From positions 959,998-1,023,997 of the forward strand of contig SJOL01006423.1 in the NCBI GenBank assembly GCA_004794785.1: a stretch of DNA of 64,000 nucleotides, given 5' to 3'. The stretch comes from Opisthorchis felineus. Its lineage: Eukaryota > Platyhelminthes > Trematoda > Opisthorchiida > Opisthorchiidae. The translations under genes and the position numbers were made by a program. Of this stretch, positions 11,166 to 25,900 are shown one piece after another. How positions within the stretch are numbered: the first letter of the stretch is position 1; every line of letters starts with the position of its first letter. The notes below the pieces were generated by a model, which saw nothing but the letters and a program-made list of their open reading frames with translations, searched no databases and was not told the DNA's origin.

Positions 11166-12890
11166 AGGATAACGTTTCTCCAAGCCAACCCGAAGAATTT
11201 CACTACACTTCGGAAGCAAATGGCTTCACGGAACAACCTCGTTTGAGACTGTTCCAATTGACCCGAATTTTTATCCTTTTGGACTGGGGTATTTTACTTA
11301 TAAGAGTTTGTTTGAACAGTTCAAATAGATGAATATCGATTTGCATGACTAATGAGCCTGGAGGAAATCTTCCCTTGGAGCTTCCGACCATGATGATACT
11401 TGAAATGTGAGCAGCCACCACGTAGCTTTACGCACTGTAGTTGGCCACATAGATAACACTTTCCAATTTCTTTGATGTGAGCTGCTTGTCTGTCTGACAG
11501 AAGCACACTGATCCGAATCTCCTTCACTGCGTGCCTCTTTTTTCCACGCGTTGTTGCCCACATCTTTTGCGCGTCACCAACCTGAACGATCTCCTAGTTC
11601 TATGTGATGAAAAAACATTCGGGGGAGATGCGTCCACCGTTCACTTTTTCCACCAGTTAGAAGCTTGATGGTCATTTATATCCCTTACAGTTTTGACTCG
11701 TATATGAATATCACACAAACCTTGTGCATGTTGTAGCCTAACTCACTTCAAAACCGCTATCCAACTTAACCATTTATATTCGGACAAACTGTCCAGAATT
11801 TACCGGTAGGCCTCGAAGCGTCCTTCTTTGGAATCAGCGCTTCAAACAGACCATGACATGTCGAATTCAATTTGACTCAGCAATTCGCGGTGAATGGCTG
11901 TGGTGAGAAGAATTCCTCATTCTTTGGGGAGTGCACCATGAATCTGCGAATATCAGATCAGCTGACCGGCTGGTGGGCGAGATGATTCTTTACATCTTAA
12001 AACAATGAGGCACTAAATGAGATTATCTACCCTCCAGTGAAGCAACCATACTTTGATCTTAATCCTATGGGGATTGAAGTGCTTCGCCTAAAAGCCTCTG
12101 TTCATTAGAACTAATGGGATGCCACCATGTGCGCCTGCTTCTTTGTGCGTCCCTTTGCGCGGGTGGATGTCTGCTTTAAAGCCACGCTTCGGCCCGTGTT
12201 TTTTTAATCTATATTTGGCCAATCCATACATGGGTTTCCTGAGAAATCAAAGTATTTCCTGTCGAAATATAAATTGTTGTGAATGTGTTTGCAAGTAGTA
12301 TGGTCAAAAATAAACTTTTAGTGAGGGCAGTATCCTGTCAACTATGGATAGCCTATGCTGATAAGAAAAGGAATAGTGCACGGGCATTTCATATTCGGGC
12401 TGGAGACTATTAGCGGCAGGCGCAAAATGGATTCAAAGAGTCAATCTTTGGGGCGGGTGGTGAACTCTTCAGCTCTGGTATATAATTGGTCAGCCATGCT
12501 CAGTCTCAACAATTTTGAGTATATGTCACAGAATTATGTTGGACGGTCTCGGACAACTTTCCAAAATGCAATTTATTTTGGGAAAAAACAAACGAAGCGC
12601 TCACCTATGTGACAGTCTGTTAGTATAAAGGTGTATTGGTCAACCCTCATTTTCAGTGCCTTGGCCAAAGTTACTCAACCCCTTCTTTCGTGTAAAACCC
12701 GAGAAGATTTGAACGGAAAAGCTAGAAGCTTATTCCCGGACATCAGTTTCTGGGCTCTGATTTTTACTGATAGCGAAGTAGTTTACACTCTAAAGCCACT
12801 GACTCAAATGCGGTAACGTCGAGCACACAAGAAGTAACCAAAAAGTGTAAAAACTGTCTTTAAGGGAAACATAAAACAAGTACTCTACAA
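11166..12890. other. Non-coding stretch
   Basis: Short frames only. I recognise no gene, RNA or repeat family. Confidence 0.35.
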
Positions 12891-13156
12891 ATACACTCAT
12901 TTGCATACCGATTTAGTATTCACGGGAGATTCACCTGAGTATCAGCTGAATCCTTCGTTTCTGTAGCTGGGATTCAGATGTGTCTCCCGTGGAAACCAGA
13001 TTGGTACGCAAATGAGTGTGTTTGTCGAATTTCGTGCCATTTGTGTTCAAGCACAACATAAGGTTTACGGAAACTTGAGGACTGAGCCCACCTGATGAGC
13101 TTCAAGGAGGGTAAAACCGGTCATAGGCTGTCAAAGAGTATCCAGCAACTTAATGC
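12891..13156 (+). repeat. Family B dispersed repeat with a large internal inverted repeat
   Basis: This plus-strand copy shares GTTCAAGCACAACATAAGGT, ACGGAAACTTGAGGACTG, CACCTGATGAGC, AAACCGGTCATAGGCTGTC and CCAGCAACTT with the other copies. Its 5' half forms a dyad. The 37-nt arm at 12893-12929 is complementary to 12983-13019 at about 31 positions, with a 53-nt loop. The hammerhead-like core begins with CTGATGA at 13092-13098, but GAAA has become AAAA, so this copy could not be active. Confidence 0.75.
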
Positions 13157-16100
13157 ACAATTTTCTTCATGAAAATACAACACTGATTTATCTCACTGTA
13201 CCACTCCTAGATTACTTTGACCTTTGCAGCTGGTTTCCGAAGCTCTTACTAAGCTCCTTAAGGGGAAACACCATGACTGTTGCCATTGAAGCACAACTAT
13301 TTTTCTGTTACCACGTTTACAGGTTGTTTTCATCAGCGTTTCTGATAATCAGTTTTGGGGCACCAATAAAAATTTTCTGACTTCGCTTGGTTTTGTCGGT
13401 CGATTCCCGTATGCCGCCGGTACAACCAATCATGTTAACAGATGTCACAAACTCCAACCTGTCGGTGACAAGGAAGCTAGAAGGTAGGATGAAGTAACAC
13501 ACTAAGACCGACATTTCGTCATTTCTGAATGAATATATCAAACACTTCACGCAGCGTTCTGCTCTGTAGCGGTCCACTCCCTAGGAGAACCGAACCAATT
13601 ATGCTGATCTGTTTTTTTGACCCATCTGAGTTGTTTCCCACAATTCTGGTGACAACAAATACCGGAATTTCGAACCGACAGCGCTAGGTGGGTTTTTCAG
13701 TAATTGCAAGTGTTATGATGCATTTTCCCTTTCAGAAACAGTCTCTGCACCGCAAAACCCTCTGCACCTTCCGTATCGCGTTCTCATACCTTCATCGATC
13801 GTTGTGGCGAAATTTTGCTGTAGAGTACTTGCTCATAACCCCATGTTGTCTTGTTCTGTTTCCACTCAACTTTGGCTGGATACTGACAATCTGTTTGGTG
13901 CCTACGATTAGTACAGACTTCATACACATTAACGAGATAGTGGATATCTCAGTTGCCTTCGCCCCTCACCCAAAATGAAAACAACTCATCAAAGCAGCAG
14001 TTTCATACCACAGATGCGTTTTCCCTGGATAGCGTAAGGGCTTCCTCTCTGGTGGTTTTCACTACCTACTGGCAGTTGAACAAGGACAAAGCCTTTCAAC
14101 TATAGTCAATAATTTTAGGGTGAAAACAACCGTAAATCTAATTCAGAAATTCAGCAAACAGGACAGAGTAACCACGAGTTATTTAACCCTAAGTAGACAC
14201 TTGCACGCAAACCGAGCAGCCGACTATGACACCCTCTCAGTGACCACTTCAGTTTATTCCGTATGGATCGAATAACCAGCAGGTGGTGGCTTGTCCCTAC
14301 TCAGACACTTGCCTGTGGCTAAAAACATGCAACGTTCTTGAGGTGAGGGTAGAATGAAAGCTGATCCCGGTGATCAAGTGTTTGCTTTTGTCACGCAATT
14401 CCTGGCACAGGTTACCCTTACTTCGTTTTGTCTTTGGGTGTGAAAAGATGGTCAACAGTGATATGCATGTGCACTTTGTGAAATTCTAAGACTATTCTAT
14501 CGACGAAACGCCCATAGATTTTGGAATAACTGTGCAGTAGGAAAACGATACACTAAAAACAGCTTTTCGCCGCTACACTAGTTTAACCATGGATAAACCG
14601 CATGGTATTTTAATCCAAATCAGTAGTTCAAAATCTGAGAGTATGGAGTCTTTCAAATACCGTAGAAGTTAAGGTACAGTACAAATGATTCGATGACCAT
14701 TGTCGTTGTTCCCCCACGAATGGACGAGCTGAAGGAAACTATCAAAGGTGTCATTTCCACCGGGGGGATTCAGTTACACGGAATCTGCCTTAGGACAGAC
14801 ATGGCATGATCTGTTGTGCACTTTCTGCGAAGACGACGGCTTTGATATCGTAATGCTCACCGAACAAGGTACAAACATTGAACATAAGAATCAATGATTA
14901 TCGGCTAGGTCAATTCAGATCCATTTGATGGCTTAGCGCACTATAAATATGATTCGAACTGACATTTAATCTAGAAATTTTATCAAGATATAAGACAAAA
15001 GTCTAACCGTCTGGATATTTGCAATCACTTCTAAAATCACTGTTTCTTGAGCCGGAAAGTAAGAAAACCCGAAGGCAAAATATGATCCAAAGCTCAATAT
15101 TTGAAAACACTCTTAGTGGGATCTTCTGGTAGGTACAGAGAGCTGATCACACCGGTGAACGAATCCCAAACTTCGGGTGGTGGGCTTGCTGTGATTTACA
15201 CGATAGGCTGGTGGTGCTTCAACCAGCTAACAAGTCAGCAAGATAAGCGCAATTAAACAGTGCAGTTGGAGGTGAGTGATGGTGAGGTTTGACCTCCAGA
15301 AGAAAAAAGGTAATTGATACTTTCAATGCATTCAGACTTTTGGTGAGTGAGCTTGAGTCCCAGCAACTGTGACAAGCACTTCAGATTAATGGGTCAGTTG
15401 AATGTAAGGCCGCGAAATAAAAACGACGCCACTGCCAGACAGCGTTTAATATAGCTCACGAAATGGGTCTAACAACCAAAGAAAATGTCTCGACGGGGAA
15501 ATTCCACTATTGCTGATGAGCAGTCTGCTGGAAGTGACACCTGTTTGACGCCAGAGATCTTATAGTCTTCGGACCCTTAGCTTTTTTCCTATTCCTTCGT
15601 TCAACATCCGGAAATTCGAATGCACCGTTAAGGAAAAATTGTATATGTGATCGGAAAATTTGGAGAAAAAGCCTCAGCTTTTATTTTCTTCCTTTCCTTC
15701 GTTCCCCGTTTTTTACTAATAACTATTCAGTTAACAGAAAGCAGTAGGTAGTCCACCAGATCCTCGTCGCCACATTATAATGCCGTCTGGTGACGTTCAA
15801 GGACGATCCTCTTGTCCTCACTAATCCCCAAACAAGTTAGTTGACCAACGTGTCGAAGTCGTACCAGTAACAGGACAAGCTGTAGACTTTTTAACTGTCT
15901 TTCTACCCCGCTCACCTCAGTTCTGTGAATAAAAAGCATGCGCATTCTAACTCATTTCAAAGTGCTTGTTTTCGAATTTTTGTTGAAATACAGTATTATT
16001 GGTTATTGGCAATTTCTCTGGAAGAACAGGTTATGAACTCTCCCTCTGAGTACTGTTGACTGCTCCACACTGGTTTTCTGTCTTGCGTTTTCGAATTAGT

Positions 16101-19100
16101 GCAGCTGGGCAGCCTGGTACAAAAGATCCTCTCGTTGGATCGATTGATCAGACACCCGTTGGACCTAGTTCGGTCTGTATCAAGGACCTCATTTCAAATG
16201 TGCACTGACTGACTTGACGAGATGACAAGATAAACTACGGTCAAAATATGACGTAGTAGCTTGTTTCAAATAACAGCACGGGCTGCCAACTACCTTTAAA
16301 TCTAAACTAGTGGCTGATCACCTGTGTGTATTATTTTTGATGAGCAGTGTACAAGCTTCAGTAGGCTCATATTTTGCTAGCCAACTACTGGAAGCCTGTT
16401 GCAAACCACATGCGCCAAATGAATACTTACGGGCAAATGCACGGAACTTTGCAAACTACCTTACAGCATTTTAAGGTGGAAGATGGCCAGAAGCACTGAC
16501 AGACAGCAATTGCAATACGTCACGTGAAAGACGTTCAATCACTTGATATGTCGAACGCGAAATAAAGTTGGTGATGTGAGTTCGAGATGGCATACACAGG
16601 TTTGTCGACTGCCGCTGTAGTTTACAAGTTCCTTCGTTGAAAGGATAAGATTAGCACGTTTCAGAAGAAAAAGACGCATCTGCATATCACATAGGTTTTA
16701 TATTCACACTTCGTCACTTGGCAATACTTTTGGAGCAGATACGTTTGTTTTTCTACCCGTTTTACTCTCCCGTTTCTAATGTAATCACTTTCATTCAATT
16801 TAATTCAAACACGTTGGTTATGAAACATATGAATACGGACTAACATTCAAGCTGAGTCAAGTGGGTTCAGCTTTGGATAAGTCAACCATCAAACTTTGTG
16901 TGCATTCTATGGTAAACTTTCAGCTTGCTAACCACATAAAAATAATAACCAGCTTAGTACTGATCGGCACGCTTGAAAGTTCTTCGAGCCAACCGTGGAG
17001 GATAGCCTATAATGAGATTGAGACTAGTAAACGAGGAAGACCTACATGTGCTGAGTTACTGGTGAGGAGAATAATGAGTAATTTGAAGAAATTTTCGAAT
17101 GAGGTTGGAACAAATATCGAGATTCTTGTTTACCACAAAGTCGGCCCAGATATTTCACAAGACCCACCGTCTGTCTTAGAGTCCTGTCCATGAAGAGCTT
17201 GTCCTTCTCAATGAGAACCGGGGGACGACTATTTCAGTGACCATAGTTGCAAGCTATAATGCGTCAACGAATACGGTTGAGGAGAATTACGGACATTCTC
17301 CTTTTCAGCCCGTAAGCTGACCTACGTCGACTTAAGTCCAAGAATACTGGAATACGGCAGAATCGACAGGATCAGTTGAAGGTTCCACCCAGACGTTCAG
17401 AAGGAGATACATGGTAATCAGGACTCAAAATCTGCTGAGCGCTTAAAACAGAAGACGATGTCTTTACATTCAGACGTAATCCGCGTAACAAACATGGATT
17501 GGACAAACCAAGGTTAGTCGTAATGACATTATGGTCGATTACCATTGATGTCTACAACTGTAGAAAAAGTTTCTTGAAATGTTCGAAAGACCATTGAAAA
17601 AATCAGCTGGTGCGAGTGATAAATGGTTAACTGGGTATCTCTCAGAGAGCATTACTGCGCTAAGTTTTCTGGGGGAAGTGCGATATCCCGCCGAAACTAG
17701 AAGGAAGTGACGGATGAGACCGGCACCATAGTGTAAAATTATCAATACTGGTGTTCATTAATATGTCACAATGCGTAGATCAGTTAGAGGCAACCAGTAG
17801 GTATCTGCATGTTCGCCCTAGCAGTAGCTTGAGAGTAGCATTACCTTTCGCTCCGTGAAAATCGCTCGTAATTTACCTACAGTGTGCTGGCGTCTAGTGG
17901 ATCAACCCTTGTTGTCCGGCATAGTCGTTTGCACGTTGTTTGACGTAAGCACCTCTCTTTGGTGAACAGGTATAAAATGATAGCATACTGGTGTGGATAT
18001 ACTTATATCAATATGTGATTAAAATATAAATTTCAGATTTCAACACAATCTAAATAGCTAACTGCTCCAGATTGGAAGATCGAATGTCATTGTCAAAGCG
18101 TCTCAAAAGTAGAGTGATATTTTGATACCTTTCTTCTCTGATCTAAAAAGACCCCGGAACATCAGAAACAGTAACCAGTTTTGAATACGTCTCTCGAACT
18201 AAATGACTTTTATCCCTCTGAATGAAAAACAGATTCAATGAATACCGTTTGGCCTTGAAGCGAAGCTTTGACGCTTGAATATGTCCTCGTCTTCTTGTAA
18301 CCGTTGTAAACACTTTCTCTGTCCTTTGTTCGCAGGTGAGCGCCGGAATCAATATATGACATACGACTTGTCAGTGTAAAATTTAAACCAGCGCTCACAG
18401 GTCAACTGATGTGGGCTTTTGGACCTGCCAGATTCCCCATGAAAACCTCCCAACTTTCAAGGTACTGCATGAGGACAAGGATCCAACTGATTCTGAATGG
18501 CTGCCATCTAGGGGAGTGCGCACAAATCGGCCTGATTAAATACTGGATAGAGCTATTGGATACATTACTAAGACAGACTTACGTGCTACTGAGTTGTGCA
18601 CAGAGCTCAACTAAATTTCCCGGTCGTTCGGTGGTTACTATACCAGGTGGCTTGCCAAGGTCAATCCTGCATTGGTTACCATGACAACAGGGGTCATTTT
18701 TCGTTTAATTCGCCGTAACAAACCCACCGCGTTATACGCCATTTACCATCTGTTACAGTCGTTATTTACTTATTCCCAGTTCAATGTGCGTTTCGCTTCC
18801 AACAAAGCAAACACACACCGGGAAACCCGATACGCCCATCTTTGATTGCTTCCCGATCAGGATAGCATGCTGCGTGTAGGACTCAATAATGGGCGGGATG
18901 TATCCGGTAAGACTTTCGGGGGACGAAATAGCAGGATGATGAGCTGGGTGTTGGTTGAATTTTATTCAGTAGACAGTTTTCATTTCCTTTTGGAATCAAA
19001 TGACAACAAGAACTCCATACATGTCTCGGGTAACATAAATTACGGACGTTTTAACGTAGCGTTTTTGAGATCAACTTTTGTTTAGAAACTCCCTATTCGA

Positions 19101-19691
19101 TTCCAAAAACTAAACAAAAACGTTAGTTTTTGCATATTTTGTTATTTGCATAGTAAGCAGTAACAAGTGAGAGAGTCAATGCCATTCGGCTTTCTAGTAG
19201 AAAACAAAAACACGTGTGTGAAATCTGTTGGGTGGATTTTTCGAGAAAACTTTGTGTTGAGAAGTTGCCTCAACGTTTAGTGCATTCTCTGGGTATCCAG
19301 GCTGTGCCAGGATGACATCTGCAGTGATCACGCAATATGTTCCAGATTTCATAGTCAGCATGATTCAAGATTAGTAGACAACCACAATAGATTCGTTTGA
19401 GAAGGGCTCGAGACAGTTATCTAAACACTTTATAAATTCCATCCACCACAATAAAGGGTTGACTTCACGGCCGATTAGTGTGTGTCTACAGACACACTGA
19501 AAGCTTTAACTCGAATTCAGTCTTGTATCCATGTTGATCACAATGTCCTCCCAGAAGTGCATTCAGTAAAGTATCATTATGGAAGAAGGGTTCGGTGGGT
19601 GGGCCATCAGCAATCAGGCACCTTTCCTCACATCCGGGTATCGCTTCAACTTAATCAGGGATAATTGTGCTGGTACCTAAAACTTTGAATT
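13157..19691. other. Long non-coding stretch
   Basis: About 6.5 kb with no recognised gene. The longest unexplained frames (96 codons at 13688-13978; 110 codons at 16861-17193, plus strand) have no family signature. No satellite or terminal repeat was noticed. Confidence 0.35.
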
Positions 19692-20012
19692 AATTTGGTT
19701 TTATTGGGAGATTCAAATAAATCCAAGCTAAATCTCCCGATCATGGTATTCTTCACCTGAATGTGTTGAACATACGTTGTGTCGAGTTTCAGTAGGTACG
19801 ATGAGCCAAACGAGATATTCGACAAGAATTCACTTTAGTCTCCCGTTAAAAACAACTTGGTATACAAAAGTGTGCTTTCGCGAATTAAGTCCCGTTTGGG
19901 TTCAATGAGAATATAATGTTGACCGAAACTCGGAGACTGTCTACCTGATGAGCCCCAAGAAGGGTGAAGTCGGTCGTGGGTTGTCGAAGTGTTTTCACCA
20001 AACTTTGGTGGT
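19692..20012 (+). repeat. Family B dispersed repeat
   Basis: The 5' part again contains opposed arms: TTGGTTTTATTGGGAGA near 19695 and TCTCCCGTTAAAAACAACTTGG near 19840. The 3' part has TACCTGATGAGCCCCAAGAA and GGGTGAAGTCGGTCGTGGG, then TTGTCGAAG. The CTGATGA box lies at 19945-19951. GAAA has decayed to GAAG. Confidence 0.7.
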
Positions 20013-22756
20013 GTTCCTTAAAGATCCAAAAATATTATTAGGTTTGGACTGAAATTCTGGCTATCAGGACTAATCACTGTCGGCACTATTGGTACCTATC
20101 CTGGCAATCTGACTGGAACAATAATCATCGGCCAGATTAACTGAAGAAGGGACTTACGTCGGCATACATGAAGATGAGTTGTAAAAGTACAAATTGGGAT
20201 TTTCTATATTAGTGTCTGTATTGTATTTATTTCCTCTATAGTGCTTCAGGACACCGAAATGTCAAGCCATACTAGCCAACAAAGTTGGCAACACTCAGAG
20301 GATAGAGGTCACATTTCTGCAAATCGCCAAACATTCAACAGTGAACGATAGTTTATTCTCGGTGATACAGAAGCCTGGAATTCCTGTTGTCAGCCTGCTA
20401 GAGGGAGTCCTATAAGCATGACTCATTATCACTTTTTAAAAATGTTAATTTGTCATTCAGGATAGAAATGGAGTATGCAGTTTACAAAGTACCTTTCCAT
20501 ATGGACAGATCACACAATACATCGCGGATATAACTAACATTATGTAGATCGCAAATTCGTGGAGCAGGTTTCCTGAATCCTCATCTTCGACTGACCTACT
20601 TTAAGTACAGACGTTGGCGGCGTTTGGCACAATGTGTAAACCAGTATGTACAACGTTGGTTCTCACTATTACGAAAGGGAAACGATGGAGCTAAACACTG
20701 GCCATATCTCATTTTCATAATGGTTCATAGTGGTCTGTTGTCACAAGACAAGAAAGTGGTTATCATTACGCAGTGTCCATTATGCTTTTACAGCCTTGGA
20801 AAACAAGCAAACGAGTGATCGAGCCGGAATGACAACCAATCAGTCTCTTCCCATTTCACGGAGCTCTCGGGTAACCGAACCAATTACAAGTCCTTCTAAA
20901 TCCGTGTTCACATAGAACTGCTACTTCTCCCACGGGAATGAGGCCAAACCACATGCTAACTTATCCTCTCCTCACCGTTTTATGAATTTTCGGCCAAACG
21001 TTCGTGATTGTAGTATATTTTATTCCGTATACCTCTCACTGACGTAAGTCACGTCACATTTTTCCTCGGTTTTCTCGATAGCGTCTATTGCACCGTAATA
21101 GTTCATCGCAAAAAAGACAAATTAGGAAGGCTACCAGATTCAAAGTCAGAAAGTCCAAAAAGTGGGCTGTCGAAGCCTCCATCGGAAACTGGAACAATCA
21201 CAAGAGAAAAGTAGCTGGAACCTTGGATCCATGATTGTTCTCAGTGTCCAGCATTGGTTTTATTTTGCTCTTTTGTTCTAACGCAGCTCTCACTTCGCCT
21301 GGCCCGGTTCACCGGCGTTTTCACCTCCAGGTTCCGAAACCCTATTTTTTGGCGTTCGGCTTTCAGAATCCAGGCAGGCGACCACACGACCAGCATGTGA
21401 ACAATCCCTGACCCATTTCCGGCTATTAACTAAGACGCTTTGGTGTTGCTGTCATCGCAGTGGGATCACATGCGTTAGTCGTATACAAGGTGAGGATGAC
21501 CCCTGGGCCAACGATGTTTCTATGATGGTTCGAAACAGCATATGTAGCGTAGCGCACTGAGATGGTGATAGACAAGTGGTGCATGGGCTCATTTGCGCTC
21601 AGGTGCACATAATATGATTTCTGTTCTGTTGCTTTTTACCACTGAATTCGAATTTGCCACATGTTCGACTTAAAATGTCAGAGTCAAATGTGGTACATTC
21701 AGGCAAAAGTGCCAGAGGAACATAACCTTGGGAAGCTTCTGCGTCTCCGATTTATATACATCTAGCCCACAGATTCCGCTCCCCCGGTCCACTAAACAAC
21801 CCGTCTGTTACTCTACTGAGGTTTCTCCAAGCTCCTTCAGGCCATTCAGGAAAGATAGGGTACAAACCGAATAGTTGATAGACCTTAAATCACACTAAAT
21901 CAGCTCGTATTCACTCGAATCGTTTGTCTGGATAGAGGCGTGCCCACCAACTGCTTCCAGGAGTGAGTGATGTTCAGGTGGCCAGCAGGTAGAGGGTTGG
22001 ACCGAGAATTCAAGCACCTATCTCTGTACCGGTGGTGTTCGCTGTTCATCACTGGAAAAGACCAATTAAAGGAACAAGTGGATAATAGTTAGACAAAGAA
22101 CTCTTTGGCTTACGTGGACTGGAACTCAAGTGAACACTCGACAGTTGCGAGACACGGTGATACCAGTATTCTTCTGGTCATTTCCTGGACAGCTAAGGTT
22201 CAATGAATCCAGCTGATGGGAAATCCTTTCCCGTCTATGTTTTCACTGGTCATCCGTATCTAATGAGCTCAAACATTGTGCATCATTCGTTCCACATTTG
22301 GTTCAATGATATCAGTGAACCGTGATCATTATTTCGCCTACCTACCTACTGGGGAAAAATAAACCAGCTGTTGAGAAAGACAATTAGGTTGACATCACTT
22401 CACGTGTACAAAAACCCATGGTACGCGCGTTCTCCTTATGGCCACTTCATACAATCATATATTTCCGTCATCTTAGGATCCCTAAACTTTGGTTGATTGT
22501 AACCAGGCTCAGCTAGTCAGTTGGATATATGAGCTGCTGCAATCATTTAACATACCGTGAATAATCGAAGCCGGTTAAAATAAATTTGGGCGACCTTGTC
22601 AACGACTTATCTTCCCATGAGTTAGTCCTAGAGACGACATTGGAATAAACAGCAGATTTTAAGTTTGGGGATCCCGCTTGTTCAGCTATCGGCCATGAGC
22701 GATCTTCGTCTTCAAAATTAATTGGTCGGTGATTCTTATCAGCGAAATCATTTATC
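20013..22756. other. Non-coding stretch
   Basis: Short frames only. No gene, RNA or repeat family recognised. Confidence 0.35.
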
Positions 22757-22955
22757 GTGATTTATAGTAAAAGGTCTCGAAAAAGTAATGTCTTGTGTGT
22801 ACAAAGATATGGAAATATGCAGCGAGCAGATAGCAACCAAAGTGAGTGGATTAAAAACGGTTGCAAATACTTTTTTAGATGTGAATCTCATCGAGAACCT
22901 CTGGAGAGTCATCGTGGATCGACTATTTGGAGGTACAAACATATTGCACATCACG
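22757..22955 (+). pseudogene. Tc1/mariner-like transposase C-terminal remnant
   Basis: Frame 2 from about 22879 reads DVNLIENLWRVIVDRLFGG. This closely resembles the SPDLNPIENLW...V motif around the third catalytic acidic residue of Tc1/mariner-superfamily DDE transposases. Just upstream, in a different frame, is SEWIKNGCKYF, which fits the W(x)KNG...V(L)DW segment that normally precedes it. The two halves are joined by a frameshift, and the WPARSP-type linker is missing. A stop follows within 25 residues. I see no N-terminal DNA-binding domain and no terminal inverted repeats. It is a decayed scrap of a DNA transposon. Confidence 0.55.
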
Positions 22956-25900
22956 TAGAACCGAAAGTGAAAATAACCAAACGAGGACCTTCAGAGAAGC
23001 ATGACATACAGTATGCGCAAATTATTTATCGCACTAATTGGAAACCAAGCTTTGCACTTAACCATTTTAAACATAATAGCGTTCCGGATCCCTGTATCAT
23101 TTAACGTGACGTTCCTCTTTGCGGTTTACTGCTATTTGATGTTCCGTAGTTATGACGGTCGGGTTGTCACCATGGCTGATTCCACAGGATTGATCTGATG
23201 ACTGGTATCGAGTAGATGAGCGGCGATCACACTGGTCACGTTCCCTATCAGTCCAGAAGTTCTGAGCATTACACATCAAAATCAGTCATACCGTCAGTAA
23301 ACAGGTGTTTTGCGCGATATTTGCGGAAGATGTAAATACCTTTATTCGAAGGGAAGGTGGGGACTCAAGAAAATCTGGTGGCTTCAGTAGCTCTTCTTAC
23401 TACACTGATCGTAAGAACAAAAGCATCCTAATTAACGAACAGCCACCACTCAGGCAAAAGACGAATTAAATTATTGACATAAAACAGAACCTTCATGCAA
23501 CGATGATGTGAGAACAATCGATACGCATGTGCGCCTAGGCTAAAATGAAGACGAGTATTCTACCAACCACCATAACTTTATCGTGATAACCCAAGAAAAT
23601 GAGTTCGATCCTCAAAACCAATCAGTAAGCAGCCACTCGGAAGCCCTTAACCGAGACCACCATCCGAATTCCCGTGCCCCACTTCACCGTCTGATACGTA
23701 TTCCTCTGAAGTAATAGAGACTGGCGCCATTGAGGGGTCGACGGACTAGGACTGGACATGGAGCGGTGCTGACCGAAAGTTTTGATGTTCCATTACTACG
23801 CATACTGATAGTGTCTTGGCTTTTAGATTATTTTCAGACAAGAAAACTTTTCAGTGCTCTAAGGACATAACCCTGATACACAGGTATTAGGCCTTCTGTC
23901 AGAATCCACAATCGTTCCTCGTGATATTATTTTGGAACACTAAAAGTTAGTCGACATTATATTCATGCGAACGGACAATAAACTAACCTACAGGCCGAAT
24001 TCAGACCGAGTACTTTACTGTGTCACTCAATCCGGGCTTGTTCCCGGATGTAATCCAAACAGTTGCACTCCTGCGCGACACGCAACATTCATGTTGGCTA
24101 ACTGGTGGCCACTTCCTGCTCTCCAAATTGGGGTGTTATTGACTTCCGTAAGATTCATGGTTGCAGTGCTGGGAGATGCAAACAGATGCAATCTGGGGTG
24201 TGACGGCGTACGCACACACGCCAACACGTATCGCTTGTTTGTATCAGGAAGAATTTTCTAGTCCCATCCACCCCGTTTGTTCGCGTTACTACCGTGTGTC
24301 CAATAGGTTCGTAAAGCTCGGCAGACTGTTTCAACCATCGAACTTCGTCTAGTCTTATCGCAATCCGAGCGCTGCCCGCTGGTGTGTCAACAACACCAAC
24401 ACCGCAGCAGATTGACACAATCTACCGCCGAAAAAACACCTTGGACGACATCATTCCTAATGGGTTAAAACACTCGGACACCAAATGACAGCATAATGCA
24501 ATGAGTGCGATGTTCTAACATTCACACATACATACATACACACGGATCTACACTCACGTATCCACTCCACCACCGAGCAGATTCTTTCGCTTGCTCACCC
24601 CTCCCTTTGCTCTCTTTTCCAATGATTTTGCTATCCGGGGGCTATCTTTATGTTCGACGCGAAATGTGACGCGTATTCATACACACGCACAGCTGTTGGA
24701 GATTGTGGGTTTCGGTCGTCGATGATACAACGTTAACGGTGACCAACATCACCACCACAGCTTCAGTAACACCCCCTATTCCTCAAGTCCGAAACCGTAC
24801 AAGCAGCTGACCAGACTTGAACTGTCAATCACTATTGGACCAAGGGCAGTTTTTCATCCCCAGCAGCCCAGGGGGTTGGACATAAGATCAAAAAGTCAAC
24901 TGCCATTGAATAGTTACTCCATCGTCCGATTTATACAGGCTTGTTTCCGTTCGAAACAACCACAAAAACCTGGGCAGTCTGTATAATAAACAGTGCTAGA
25001 GGAATTTTAAAAAAACCTTGGCTTAAAATTAATGGACAGGCAGCTAGTCTAGCCTCGGGGCAAAGAAGAATTGAATCTCTAACAGGTCGTGGTGATGTAA
25101 AAATAAATGATTTCGGGTGTCGGTTTTCCGCATGATCTGCAAACGTTGATTAAATTGTCAAAATTAATTGGTTCAACAGTGATCGGGTTTACCACAGCGT
25201 CAGATAGAGGATGAATGATCACTCAAGGTATGGATGGTTTCGCTTTCAATATTTGTAATTTGGTTCCTATTGGAGATTATACCAATGTACATCTATCTTG
25301 CATATTTGGTTGAATTCAATTTGATTATCTTCCCTGGTTTTTCGTCTTTCATAGCACATGAAATGCCAGTAGAACAAAATTTATTTTTAATTTCTCGGAC
25401 CCCCTAATACTAAGAACAATGGGACTAGGTATGTCGACGTTTAAACTCTACGTCTAAGCGTATATGGAACAGGCGCTCAGGTTTGAAACGTGGTCTCAAT
25501 TAAGTCAGTTTGTAGGAAATAATATGCTCGCAAGATGTCTAAAGCTATTAGGAACACTCTGGACAGTTGATCAGAAAGACCTTCAGATTAAAAAATGCAA
25601 AAATCCTTATTATTGATTGCGGACTAAATCTCTTGGGAATTCCACCCATCTGTGGATGGTATTCATTTTGACGTCATCGATCAGCTGTAAAGTTGAACGT
25701 GACGTGCGAATGATTACCACCCGGTTCTAGCATTGCATACCCGAATATCAATGGGAACAACGGTTGTCTGATACGTAGGTCAGCATTGCCTGAGCTTGAA
25801 CAAGTTCGACTACAAGTATAGACTGAGTGAATACTGAATGTCCACAGCTACTAGGACAATAAGGAGGTGGGGTAAAGATAGATATCCATACCTTTCTCAC

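Noticed and set aside
10677..11219. 180-codon minus frame rich in Tyr, Leu, Ile and Thr
   Set aside because: It is the translation of the AGTAT pentanucleotide array, where a 5-bp unit stays open in several frames. Not a gene.
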